NCBI GenBank assembly: GCA_905215555.1
Contig: CAJMQU010000060.1
Location: forward strand, 1-25,704
Length of the DNA: 25,704 nt
Source of the DNA: an uncultured bacterium
GTDB lineage: Bacteria > Bacteroidota > Bacteroidia > Bacteroidales > Bacteroidaceae
Reading direction: 5' to 3'
In this document: positions 1-7,814 of the stretch, piece by piece
Layout: each line of letters starts with the position of its first letter
Numbering within the stretch: position 1 is the first letter of the stretch
Position numbers and translations under genes: made by a program
Notes under the pieces: generated by a model
Told to the model about the DNA's origin: nothing
Seen by the model: only the letters and a program-made list of their open reading frames with translations
Databases searched by the model: none

Positions 1-5
1 CACTT

Positions 6-159
6 TCATTTACGTATATGCACTTCATTAAGCAAATTCGTCCGATAAAATTCTGAAATGATATCATTTTCATTTATAATTTCTACTTAACGCTTCTTCT
101 TCCAGTTTGTCATATTCCTCTTTCAGAATCTTATTTCTCCTTTTCAGTAACTGTTTTCT
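6..159 (-). pseudogene. Possible short coding remnant in two frames
   Basis: On the minus strand one frame (159 down to 70) reads a charged, helical peptide, RKQLLKRRNKILKEEYDKLE and a few more residues, then stops. An adjacent frame (86 down to 6) continues with VEIINENDIISEFYRTNLLN and stops near the edge. Neither has a good start codon, and a single frameshift near 86-90 would join them. This is compatible with the decayed end of a small helical protein, but AT-rich noncoding DNA can look like this by chance. I do not recognise a family. The rest of 1-343 shows only the atpE promoter. Confidence 0.22.
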
Positions 160-276
160 TCATTATTTGCAACTTCATGCCTATATTTGCGGAATAAAAA
201 TGGTATAAAAAGGCTTTTTTTGAAAATTAGACCGTTTTTATTCCGTCCTTTCTGTTTTTTATCTAAGGGATTTTAG

Positions 277-284
277 TACTTTTG
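277..284 (+). promoter_or_regulatory. Promoter -7 box for the V-ATPase operon
   Basis: TACTTTTG matches the Bacteroides -7 consensus TAnnTTTG exactly. It lies about 65 bases before the atpE start codon. A -33 TTTG is not clear; only a T-rich run sits at 255-260. Inferred to drive the whole ATPase operon. Confidence 0.55.
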
Positions 285-349
285 GGCTCGAATCTAATAA
301 AAAAGGGAAAAATCGCAATTATATAATTATTAAAATAGCTCCTGTGGAT

Positions 350-940
350 ATGGAAAACAAAATTCAAGAGTTAACTGATAAGATTTACCGTGAAGGGGTC
401 GAAAAAGGTAATACCGAGGCCCAAAAACTTATCGCTAACGCTCAAGATGAAGCCAAGAAAATTGTAGAAGATGCTCGTAAAGAAGCTGAAGCAATTGTGG
501 CTGCCTCTCGTAAATCTGCCGATGAATTGGCAGAAAATACCAAGTCGGAATTAAAATTATTCGCCGGTCAAGCCGTGAATGCATTGAAATCTGAAATCGC
601 CACTCTTGTGACGGATAAGATTGTAAATGCTGACGTGAAGGCTTTTGCTGCCGACAAAGATTATCTGAATGCCTTTATTGTTGCATTGGCTTCTAAGTGG
701 AGTGTGAACGAACCTATCGTGATCTCTAGCGCTGATGCAGAAGGTCTGAAGAAGTATTTCGCCGTACAGGCAAAGGCATTATTGGATAAAGGCGTGAAAA
801 TAGAGCAAGTGAATGGTAATAAGACGTTGTTCACTGTTTCGCCTGCCGATGGTTCCTATAAGGTGAACTTCGGTGAAGAAGAGTTCATGAATTACTTCAA
901 AGAGTTCCTGCGTCCGCAATTAGTGGAAATGCTGTTCTAA
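350..940 (+). CDS. atpE: V-type ATP synthase/ATPase subunit E
   Basis: Peripheral-stalk subunit that links the catalytic A/B head to membrane subunit I. The N-terminal half (about residues 1-80) is a long charged, Ala/Lys/Glu-rich helix expected to form a coiled coil. The C-terminal half is a mixed alpha/beta cap that binds the head. The length of 196 residues is normal for prokaryotic subunit E. The frame is open from a GTG at 344, but the ATG at 350 (MENKIQEL) gives the usual family N-terminus and is chosen here. It is the first gene of the operon, and the next gene starts 11 bases after its stop. Identification rests on sequence character plus the A, B, D, I and K genes that follow. Confidence 0.93.
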   Translation: MENKIQELTDKIYREGVEKGNTEAQKLIANAQDEAKKIVEDARKEAEAIVAASRKSADELAENTKSELKLFAGQAVNALKSEIATLVTDKIVNADVKAFAADKDYLNAFIVALASKWSVNEPIVISSADAEGLKKYFAVQAKALLDKGVKIEQVNGNKTLFTVSPADGSYKVNFGEEEFMNYFKEFLRPQLVEMLF

Positions 941-951
941 ACCCACAGGAT

Positions 952-1794
952 ATGAGTAAATACTATTACTACTTGGTAGCCGGTTTGCCCGAACTCACTC
1001 TGGAGGACAGCAAGCTAAGCTATACGGTAGCTGATTTTAAAACGGAACTGTATCCGAATTTGTCTGACGAGGATAAAAAACTGATTGATTTGTTTTATCT
1101 GAAGTTTGACAATGCGAATGTTCTGAAATTACTGAAGGACAAGGATGCCGCCATTGATCCGCGTGGAGTTTATTCTGCGGAAGAATTGGCGGAGTTCATC
1201 TCGTTGCTGAAAGATGGCGATGAGGTGGCTGATGCCGTGTTCCCTTCCTATCTCTCCACCTTCATTTCCGAATATTTCAATACTCCTGTTGAAGATGAGT
1301 TTTTGCATGAAGACCGTCTGGCTGCACTTTATTACGATTATGCGATGAAGTGCAGGAATAAGTTTGCGTCTTCCTGGTTTGCGTTCAACCTGACGATGAA
1401 CAACATACTGGTGGCACTGACCGCACGGAAATTCAAGATGGACATCGCTCCGCTGATAGTGGGTGATACGGAAGTGTGCGAGGCTTTGCGCACATCCGGT
1501 GCCCGTGATTTCGGACTGACGGGGGAAGTGGATTTCCTGGATCAGTTAGTGAAAATCAGCGAGACCGAGGAACTGGTGGAACGGGAAAAGAAAATAGACC
1601 AGTTGCGTTGGAATTGGATGGAGGAAGCTACTTTCTTCAACTATTTCACGATAGAGCGTCTGTTCGTCTTCCTGTTGCAACTGGAGATGATAGAACGGTG
1701 GATTTCTTTGGATAAAGAAAAGGGTAATCAATTGTTCCGCAGCATCATAGCGACGCTGAAGGACGAAGTGCAGATACCCGCAGAATTCAGATAA
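952..1794 (+). CDS. DUF2764 family protein, candidate subunit C equivalent
   Basis: A 280-residue soluble protein with no signal peptide or membrane segment. It is largely helical, with the hydrophobic aromatic start MSKYYYYLVAGLPEL typical of DUF2764 proteins encoded inside bacterial V-ATPase operons. Two segments, FDNANVLKLL (52-61) and NNILVALTARKF (150-161), resemble the helical repeats of the V-ATPase C/d (AC39) subunit, which seats the rotor stalk on the proteolipid ring. No recognisable subunit C, F or G/H gene is present in this operon, and this gene lies between E and A, so a role as a C-subunit equivalent is plausible. That function is inferred; the family assignment is from memory of operon context and sequence style. 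Confidence 0.8.
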   Translation: MSKYYYYLVAGLPELTLEDSKLSYTVADFKTELYPNLSDEDKKLIDLFYLKFDNANVLKLLKDKDAAIDPRGVYSAEELAEFISLLKDGDEVADAVFPSYLSTFISEYFNTPVEDEFLHEDRLAALYYDYAMKCRNKFASSWFAFNLTMNNILVALTARKFKMDIAPLIVGDTEVCEALRTSGARDFGLTGEVDFLDQLVKISETEELVEREKKIDQLRWNWMEEATFFNYFTIERLFVFLLQLEMIERWISLDKEKGNQLFRSIIATLKDEVQIPAEFR

Positions 1795-1812
1795 AATAAA
1801 TAACATAATTAT

Positions 1813-3567
1813 ATGGCAACAAAAGGAACTGTTAATGGCGTTATCGCCAACATGGTAACCCTCGTCGTTGACGGCCCGGTGGCACAGAACGAGATTTGCT
1901 ACATCTCGACCGGTGGTGACCGGCTGATGGCGGAGGTGATTAAGGTGGTAGGTACCCATGTGTACGTGCAGGTGTTTGAAAGCACCCGCGGACTGAAGGT
2001 GGGAGCCGAAGCCGAATTTACCGGACACATGCTTGAGGTGACATTAGGCCCGGGTATGCTTTCGAAGAATTATGACGGTCTGCAAAACGACCTCGACAAA
2101 ATGGATGGCGTTTTCCTGAAACGCGGTCAGTATACGTATCCGCTGGATAAGGGAAGCAAGTGGCACTTTGTACCATTGGCGAAGGTGGGTGACAAGGTGG
2201 AAGCCGCTGCCTGGCTGGGACAGGTGGACGAGAACTTCCAACCGCTGAAAATCATGGTGCCTTTCAACCAGAAAGGCGTATGTACTGTGAAATCCATCGT
2301 AGACGAAGGTGACTACAGTATCGAAGATACCGTTGCTGTGCTGACCGATGAAGAAGGCAACGATGTTTATGTGAACATGATACAGAAATGGCCGGTGAAA
2401 CGTGCCATGACGAACTACAAAGAAAAACCGCGTCCTTTTAAACTGTTGGAAACAGGTGTGCGTGTGATCGATACCGTTAATCCTATCGTAGAAGGTGGTA
2501 CGGGATTTATCCCCGGTCCGTTCGGTACGGGTAAGACGGTGCTCCAGCATGCCATTTCAAAACAGGCGGAAGCGGATATCGTAATCATCGCAGCCTGTGG
2601 TGAGCGTGCCAATGAGGTTGTAGAAATCTTTACGGAATTCCCCGAACTGGTTGACCCGCATACAGGCCGTAAGCTGATGGAGCGTACAATCATTATCGCC
2701 AATACTTCGAACATGCCTGTGGCCGCCCGTGAAGCGTCTGTGTACACAGCCATGACGATTGCGGAATATTATCGCAGCATGGGACTGAAAGTATTGCTGA
2801 TGGCAGACTCCACTTCCCGTTGGGCACAGGCATTGCGCGAGATGTCTAACCGTATGGAGGAGTTGCCCGGACCTGACGCATTCCCGATGGACTTGTCGTC
2901 TATCATCTCCAACTTCTACGGACGTGCCGGATATGTGGTGCTGGGTAACGGTGAAACAGGTTCCATCACTTTCATCGGTACGGTATCTCCTGCCGGTGGT
3001 AACTTGAAAGAGCCAGTAACGGAAAACACGAAGAAAGTGGCCCGTTGTTTCTACGCTCTCGAACAGGATCGTGCCGACAAGAAGCGTTATCCTGCCGTGA
3101 ATCCGATTGATTCTTACTCTAAATATATCGAATATCCTGAGTTTGAGGAATATATCAAGAAGCACATTAACGGTGAGTGGATTGGTAAGGTGAACGAAAT
3201 CAAGAACCGCCTGCAACGTGGTAAGGAAATTGCCGAACAGATCAATATCCTCGGTGATGACGGTGTGCCCGTGGAATATCATGTGACTTTCTGGAAATCG
3301 GAGTTGATCGACTTCGTAATCCTGCAACAGGACGCATTTGACGAAATTGACGCTGTAACCCCGATGGAACGTCAGGAAGATATCCTGAACATGATTATCG
3401 ACATTTGTCATACGGAATTTGAATTCGAGAACTTCAATGAGGTAATGGATTACTTCAAGAAGATGATTAACGTCTGCAAGCAGATGAACTACTCGAAGTT
3501 CAAGTCCGAAGAGTACGAAGGATTCCGTAAACAGTTGCAGGAATTGATTGAAGAACGTAAAGTATAA
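1813..3567 (+). CDS. atpA: V-type ATP synthase/ATPase catalytic subunit A
   Basis: Catalytic nucleotide-binding subunit of the V1/A1 head. It hydrolyses or makes ATP in alternation with subunit B. The P-loop GPFGTGKT is at residues 235-242, followed by the CGERANEV segment and the ADSTSRWAQALREMSNRMEE region typical of the family. An N-terminal beta-barrel (about 1-75), the bulge region particular to V/A-type A subunits (about 110-190) and a helical C-terminal domain are all present. The 584 residues match the usual 580-600. The next gene begins 10 bases after the stop, so translation is probably coupled. Overlapping antisense frames are shadows. Confidence 0.98.
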   Translation: MATKGTVNGVIANMVTLVVDGPVAQNEICYISTGGDRLMAEVIKVVGTHVYVQVFESTRGLKVGAEAEFTGHMLEVTLGPGMLSKNYDGLQNDLDKMDGVFLKRGQYTYPLDKGSKWHFVPLAKVGDKVEAAAWLGQVDENFQPLKIMVPFNQKGVCTVKSIVDEGDYSIEDTVAVLTDEEGNDVYVNMIQKWPVKRAMTNYKEKPRPFKLLETGVRVIDTVNPIVEGGTGFIPGPFGTGKTVLQHAISKQAEADIVIIAACGERANEVVEIFTEFPELVDPHTGRKLMERTIIIANTSNMPVAAREASVYTAMTIAEYYRSMGLKVLLMADSTSRWAQALREMSNRMEELPGPDAFPMDLSSIISNFYGRAGYVVLGNGETGSITFIGTVSPAGGNLKEPVTENTKKVARCFYALEQDRADKKRYPAVNPIDSYSKYIEYPEFEEYIKKHINGEWIGKVNEIKNRLQRGKEIAEQINILGDDGVPVEYHVTFWKSELIDFVILQQDAFDEIDAVTPMERQEDILNMIIDICHTEFEFENFNEVMDYFKKMINVCKQMNYSKFKSEEYEGFRKQLQELIEERKV

Positions 3568-3577
3568 TAAGAATAAG

Positions 3578-4900
3578 ATGGCAACAAAAGCATTTCAAAA
3601 GATATATACCAAGGTCACTCAGATTACGAAAGCTACCTGCTCGCTGAAAGCAACAGGGGTAGGGTATGACGAGTTGGCGACCGTAAACGGCAAACTCGCC
3701 CAGGTGGTGAAGATTGCCGGTGACGATGTGACTTTGCAGGTATTCGAGGGTACGGAAGGTATCCCTACCAACGCAGAGATAGTATTCCTGGGCAAGTCGC
3801 CTACGCTGAAAGTGAGCGAACAGCTTGCCGGACGTTTCTTCAACGCTTTCGGTGATCCGATTGACGGAGGTCCGTCCATCGAAGGCCAGGAAGTGGAAAT
3901 CGGTGGTCCGTCGGTGAATCCGGTGCGTCGTAAACAGCCGTCTGAACTGATTGCGACCGGTATCGCGGGTATCGACTTGAACAATACGCTGGTATCCGGA
4001 CAGAAGATTCCGTTCTTTGCCGATCCCGACCAGCCTTTCAATCAGGTAATGGCAAACGTGGCGCTCCGTGCCGAGACAGACAAGATTATCCTGGGTGGTA
4101 TGGGTATGACGAACGATGACTACCTGTATTTCAAGAATGTATTCTCCAATGCCGGTGCACTCGACCGTATTGTCAGTTTCATGAATACGACTGAGAACCC
4201 GCCTGTAGAACGTCTGTTGATTCCGGATATGGCATTGACGGCAGCGGAATATTTCGCAGTGAACAACAATGAGAAAGTTCTGGTATTGCTGACCGATATG
4301 ACCTCTTACGCCGACGCGTTGGCCATCGTATCCAACCGTATGGACCAGATTCCTTCGAAAGACTCTATGCCCGGTTCTCTTTATTCGGATTTGGCAAAGA
4401 TTTACGAGAAGGCAGTGCAGTTCCCAAGCGGTGGTTCCATCACGATTATCGCTGTGACCACCCTGTCCGGTGGTGACATCACGCATGCTGTGCCCGATAA
4501 TACGGGTTATATCACCGAAGGTCAGTTGTTCTTGCGTCGTGATACGGATATCGGTAAGGTTATTGTTGACCCGTTCCGTTCGCTGTCCCGTTTGAAACAG
4601 CTCGTTACGGGTAAGAAGACGCGTAAAGACCACCCGCAGGTGATGAATGCTGCCGTGCGTCTGTATGCTGATGCTGCCAATGCGAAGACCAAGTTGGAGA
4701 ACGGATTCGACCTGACGAACTATGACGAACGTACCCTTGCATTTGCCAAGGATTACTCCAACCAGTTGCTTGCCATTGACGTCAACCTCGATACGACAGA
4801 AATGCTCGACGTGGCATGGAGCCTGTTCGGAAAGTATTTCCGTCCGGAAGAAGTGAATATCAAGAAAGAACTTGTGGACCAATATTGGCCCACGAATTAA
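3578..4900 (+). CDS. atpB: V-type ATP synthase/ATPase regulatory subunit B
   Basis: Non-catalytic subunit of the A3B3 head. It is homologous to subunit A but lacks a P-loop: where A has GPFGTGKT, B reads SGQKIPFFADPDQPFN. The conserved VLVLLTDMTSYADALAIVSN and SLYSDLAKIYEKA segments identify subunit B. The ATG at 3578 (MATKAFQKIY) is chosen over an in-frame TTG at 3548 inside atpA, because it gives the normal 440-residue length. The gene ends in WPTN followed by TAA, and its stop overlaps the start of an AT-rich repeat arm. In this genome the following gene (D) is displaced by about 450 bases of non-operon sequence. Confidence 0.97.
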   Translation: MATKAFQKIYTKVTQITKATCSLKATGVGYDELATVNGKLAQVVKIAGDDVTLQVFEGTEGIPTNAEIVFLGKSPTLKVSEQLAGRFFNAFGDPIDGGPSIEGQEVEIGGPSVNPVRRKQPSELIATGIAGIDLNNTLVSGQKIPFFADPDQPFNQVMANVALRAETDKIILGGMGMTNDDYLYFKNVFSNAGALDRIVSFMNTTENPPVERLLIPDMALTAAEYFAVNNNEKVLVLLTDMTSYADALAIVSNRMDQIPSKDSMPGSLYSDLAKIYEKAVQFPSGGSITIIAVTTLSGGDITHAVPDNTGYITEGQLFLRRDTDIGKVIVDPFRSLSRLKQLVTGKKTRKDHPQVMNAAVRLYADAANAKTKLENGFDLTNYDERTLAFAKDYSNQLLAIDVNLDTTEMLDVAWSLFGKYFRPEEVNIKKELVDQYWPTN

Positions 4901-4901
4901 T

Positions 4902-4916
4902 AATTAAAAATTAAAG
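4902..4916. repeat. Left arm of inverted repeat flanking the IVP pseudogene
   Basis: AATTAAAAATTAAAG is the exact reverse complement of 5318-5332. The arm follows the atpB stop codon directly. Because it is AT-only, chance similarity is easier than for mixed sequence, but the same 13-base core also occurs at 14611-14623. Confidence 0.6.
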
Positions 4917-4923
4917 TTGCGCA

Positions 4924-5283
4924 GTGAAGACGGATAGCGTGCTTGATCAAAGGGCTGTTGCTTTTGGGGGTTGGATAGTAAAAGTTGGTAGATTTTTGCA
5001 GGAAAACCAAAAAAGCAGTTTGTGTTGTCAAAGCAAGTCCTCCGGTCGGGAACAGCTATAGGAGCCATGGTTAAAGAGCGTGAATTTGCTGAAAGCAAGG
5101 CTGATTTTATTCATAAATCAAGCATTGCATTGAAAAGAGGCAGATGAAACAAAATATTGGCTGCTTTTATTGCACGAAAGTGGGTATTTAGATGATAGTT
5201 CTTATGAATCGGTTTATGAAGATTGTTTGAATTGGATTCGTTTACTTGTTTCCATTGTTAAGCGAATGAAATGCGCAGCTTGA
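4924..5283 (+). pseudogene. Decayed four-helix-bundle protein (23S rRNA IVP / S23 family)
   Basis: Three consecutive frames read as one about 119-residue protein of the four-helix-bundle (23S rRNA intervening-sequence protein) family. Segment 1 (4924-5010) reads SVLDQRAVAFGGWIVKVGRF then LQENQ. Segment 2 (5013-5135) reads KQFVLSKQVLRSGTAIGAMV and on through AESKADFIHKSSIALK. Segment 3 (5137-5283) reads EADETKYWLLLLHESGYLDD and on to VSIVKRMK. The breaks are one base missing in the A-run at 5009-5014 and one extra A at 5133-5136. The LRSGTAIGA and KADFI...ALKEADETKYWL motifs are hallmarks of the family, and the summed length matches it. The start would be GTG. Substitutions in segment 1 also suggest decay. 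It lies in the sense direction between atpB and atpD. Confidence 0.85.
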
Positions 5284-5317
5284 TTTTTTATTAATGTATG
5301 ATGTGATAAGTATAAGC

Positions 5318-5332
5318 CTTTAATTTTTAATT
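5318..5332. repeat. Right arm of inverted repeat flanking the IVP pseudogene
   Basis: CTTTAATTTTTAATT is the exact complement of the arm at 4902-4916. It continues into a T/A-only stretch up to 5350, just before the atpD start codon. Together the arms bound the inserted segment. Confidence 0.6.
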
Positions 5333-5352
5333 TTAATTTTTTAATTAATAAA

Positions 5353-5958
5353 GTGGCTATAAAGTTTCAATATAATAAGACCTCTCTCCAGCAGTTGGAA
5401 AAGCAACTGAAGGTGCGGGTGCGTACACTTCCTATCATCAAGAATAAGGAGAGCGCGCTGCGCATGGAAGTGAAGCGCTGCAAGTCGGAAGCTGCCGTGC
5501 TGGATGAGAAGTTGGAACGGGAAATCCAGGCCTACGAAGCGATGTTCGCCCTTTGGAATGAGTTTGACCCTTCACTGATAAAGGTCAGCGATGTCCATCT
5601 CGGTGTGAAGAAGATTGCCGGTGTGCGGGTTCCGTTGCTCGAAAGCGTAGATTTCGAGATACGTCCCTACAGCCTGTTCAATGCCCCCAAATGGTACGCC
5701 GACGGGGTGCATTTGCTCAAGACGCTGGCACATACGGCCATCGAACGGGAGTTTATCGTCGCCAAACTGGGCTTGCTGGAACATGCACGTAAAAAGACTA
5801 CCCAAAAGGTAAACCTTTTTGAGAAAGTGCAGATCCCAGGCTATCAGGATGCTCTGCGAAAAATCAAGCGCTTCATGGAAGACGAGGAGAACCTCTCCAA
5901 GTCATCGCAGAAAATCATGAAATCCCATCAAGAGAGTAGGAAGGAGGCAGAGGCATGA
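5353..5958 (+). CDS. atpD: V-type ATP synthase/ATPase subunit D (central rotor)
   Basis: Central-stalk subunit that turns inside the A3B3 head and transmits torque to the membrane ring. The 201-residue protein begins MAIKFQYNKTSLQQLEKQLK and is dominated by long N- and C-terminal helices that form the rotor coiled coil, with a short central region. The start codon is GTG at 5353; no ATG is available at the expected place, and the N-terminus fits the family. Its stop overlaps the ATG of subunit I by four bases (ATGA). The region just upstream is the AT-rich right arm of the inserted element rather than normal operon spacing. Confidence 0.95.
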   Translation: MAIKFQYNKTSLQQLEKQLKVRVRTLPIIKNKESALRMEVKRCKSEAAVLDEKLEREIQAYEAMFALWNEFDPSLIKVSDVHLGVKKIAGVRVPLLESVDFEIRPYSLFNAPKWYADGVHLLKTLAHTAIEREFIVAKLGLLEHARKKTTQKVNLFEKVQIPGYQDALRKIKRFMEDEENLSKSSQKIMKSHQESRKEAEA

Positions 5959-7787
5959 TTACAAAAATGAAGAAGCTCACATTCCTTGTATATCATAAGG
6001 AGTACGAAGCGTTTCTGGAAAGAATCAGGGAACTGGGAGTTGTGCATATTGTAGAAAAACAATGGGGCATGATGGATGACGAACTGCATAGTTTCATGCA
6101 AAAGCGTACGCTCTATAAGAATATGCTTCAAAATATGTATGCTTTGGCTGATAAGCGAACGGACAAGGACGTTTATATCAATTTATCCGCTGATGAGCTG
6201 GTTAAAACCTATGAAAATCTGCAGTTACGAATACAGAATCTGAATCAGTTATTGCCGCAGTTGGGCAAAGACATCGCACAGATGGAAATGTGGGGTGAGT
6301 TTGATTGGAGTTCGATCGGCAGGCTGGAGGATGCAGGCTGGCATATCGCATTCTATACATGCCAGGAGCGTGATTATGATAAAGCATGGGAAGAGCAATA
6401 CAATGCTATTGTCGTGAGTGAAAATGGTGGACACCTGTATTTTGTGACCGTCACTCCCGAACCGGTAAGTTTGGATATGGAACCTCTTCGCTTACCCGCC
6501 TCAAGTTTGTCGGAATTGGTTAAAAAGAAGGCAGATGTGGAAGCGGAGACTATGCGGGAACGCAAAGAGTTGATCATATTCTGTCGGACTTTTTATCGGA
6601 CACTCGAAGACTATAGTCGTCAGCTTGATAGCGATATTGACCTATTGAAGGTGAAGCTGAGCAGCGAGCAGATGGCTGAAGGTACTGTTGTGTTGCTGGA
6701 AGGGTGGATACCTGAAGATTGCGAAACGGAGGTAAAAGAGTATCTTGACAATAGTGGGGCTTATTATGAAATAAGAACTGCTACGCGTGATGATAATGCT
6801 CCCATAAAACTGAAGAATAATTCATTTACCCGGATGTACGAGGTCTTGACCAAAATGTATGGTATGCCCGATTATGCCGAGTTTGACCCGACGCCTATAT
6901 TGGCACCGTTCTTTTCACTGTTTTTTGCATTTTGTATGGGGGATGCAGGTTATGGACTGGTGCTGATTGCTTTAGGCTTCTATTTGAAGAGGAAGTTGTC
7001 GAAGTCACTAAGAGGTATGATGAATCTGGTGATTACATTAGGCATCTTTACGGCTGTTTTCGGAGCTGTTTTGGGAACCTTCTTCGGTGTCAGTCTTTTT
7101 GACTTGGAGTTGCCTGAAAAACTTAAGCAGTTTATGATTGTAGGGAAAATCAGTGAAACTACTTATGATAAGCAAATGCTGTTAGCGCTGATAATCGGTG
7201 TGATACACATCTGTATAGCTATGACGGTGAAAGCTGTCGGCCAGACAGTGCGTTTTGGATTCAAGGAATCGCTCAGTGCATGGGGATGGTTGTTGCTGGT
7301 GGTCGGATTCATCTGCACCGGCGGACTTTCTTTCTTCGAAGTTATTTCGGAAGACGTATCGACATGGGCTTTTATCGTGATTGGCGGCATCTCAGCTATC
7401 GGCATTTATCTGTTGAATAACATTCATCGGAATGTATTTGTCAATATAGGTGCCGGTGTGTGGGACACTTACAATATGGCTACCGGATTGATGGGGGATG
7501 TACTTTCCTATATCCGTCTTTATGCTCTTGGTTTGGCAGGTGGTATGTTGGGAGGAGTTTTCAATCAGCTCGCTTTCATGGTGAACGATTCGGCTGGTCC
7601 GGTTTTGGGCTGGTTGTTCTGCGGATTGATACTGATATTCGGTCATACGCTGAATATCGCTATGTCTTGTCTAAGTGCTTTTGTTCATCCGCTTCGTCTT
7701 ACTTTTGTAGAGTATTTCAAAAATTCCGGTTATGACGGTAAGGGTGAAGCCTATAAACCGTTCACAACTGTGGTAAAAAATAAATAA
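5955..7787 (+). CDS. atpI: V-type ATP synthase/ATPase membrane subunit I (a)
   Basis: Stator membrane subunit that forms the two ion half-channels against the K ring. Residues 1 to about 310 are the cytoplasmic helical arm that binds the peripheral stalk. From about 317 (APFFSLFFAFCMGDAGYG) onward there are about seven to eight membrane segments. The conserved LSYIRLYALGLAGGMLG segment carries Arg521, the residue expected to release the ion from the proteolipid glutamate. The 610 residues fit bacterial subunit I. It starts at 5955 within the atpD stop (ATGA), behind an AGGAGG at 5942-5947, which is unusual in Bacteroides and may be fortuitous within atpD codons. Confidence 0.96.
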   Translation: MITKMKKLTFLVYHKEYEAFLERIRELGVVHIVEKQWGMMDDELHSFMQKRTLYKNMLQNMYALADKRTDKDVYINLSADELVKTYENLQLRIQNLNQLLPQLGKDIAQMEMWGEFDWSSIGRLEDAGWHIAFYTCQERDYDKAWEEQYNAIVVSENGGHLYFVTVTPEPVSLDMEPLRLPASSLSELVKKKADVEAETMRERKELIIFCRTFYRTLEDYSRQLDSDIDLLKVKLSSEQMAEGTVVLLEGWIPEDCETEVKEYLDNSGAYYEIRTATRDDNAPIKLKNNSFTRMYEVLTKMYGMPDYAEFDPTPILAPFFSLFFAFCMGDAGYGLVLIALGFYLKRKLSKSLRGMMNLVITLGIFTAVFGAVLGTFFGVSLFDLELPEKLKQFMIVGKISETTYDKQMLLALIIGVIHICIAMTVKAVGQTVRFGFKESLSAWGWLLLVVGFICTGGLSFFEVISEDVSTWAFIVIGGISAIGIYLLNNIHRNVFVNIGAGVWDTYNMATGLMGDVLSYIRLYALGLAGGMLGGVFNQLAFMVNDSAGPVLGWLFCGLILIFGHTLNIAMSCLSAFVHPLRLTFVEYFKNSGYDGKGEAYKPFTTVVKNK

Positions 7788-7810
7788 ATTAGAAACAAAT
7801 AAATTAGAAA
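7782..7810 (+). repeat. Tandem duplication of 15 bases before atpK
   Basis: AAATAAATTAGAAA occurs at 7782-7795 and again at 7797-7810, separated by one C. The first copy covers the atpI stop codon, and the second ends four bases before the atpK ATG. A-rich leaders favour translation in Bacteroidetes, so the duplication may help supply the many K copies needed; that effect is inferred. Confidence 0.7.
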
Positions 7811-7814
7811 AATT

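Noticed and set aside
3500..4882. 460-codon minus-strand frame opposite atpB
   Set aside because: It runs fully antisense to a well-conserved gene. It reflects codon bias on the opposite strand and has no family resemblance.
5022..5145. Programmed frameshifting as an explanation for the broken four-helix-bundle gene
   Set aside because: Two opposite shifts would be needed within about 120 bases, the start is not ATG, and segment 1 also shows substitutions away from the family. Decay is simpler.
5941..5947. AGGAGG as evidence for Shine-Dalgarno-driven initiation of atpI
   Set aside because: It lies within atpD codons for Lys-Glu-Ala and Bacteroides rarely depends on such sites; the ATGA overlap explains initiation well enough. 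Kept only as a remark.
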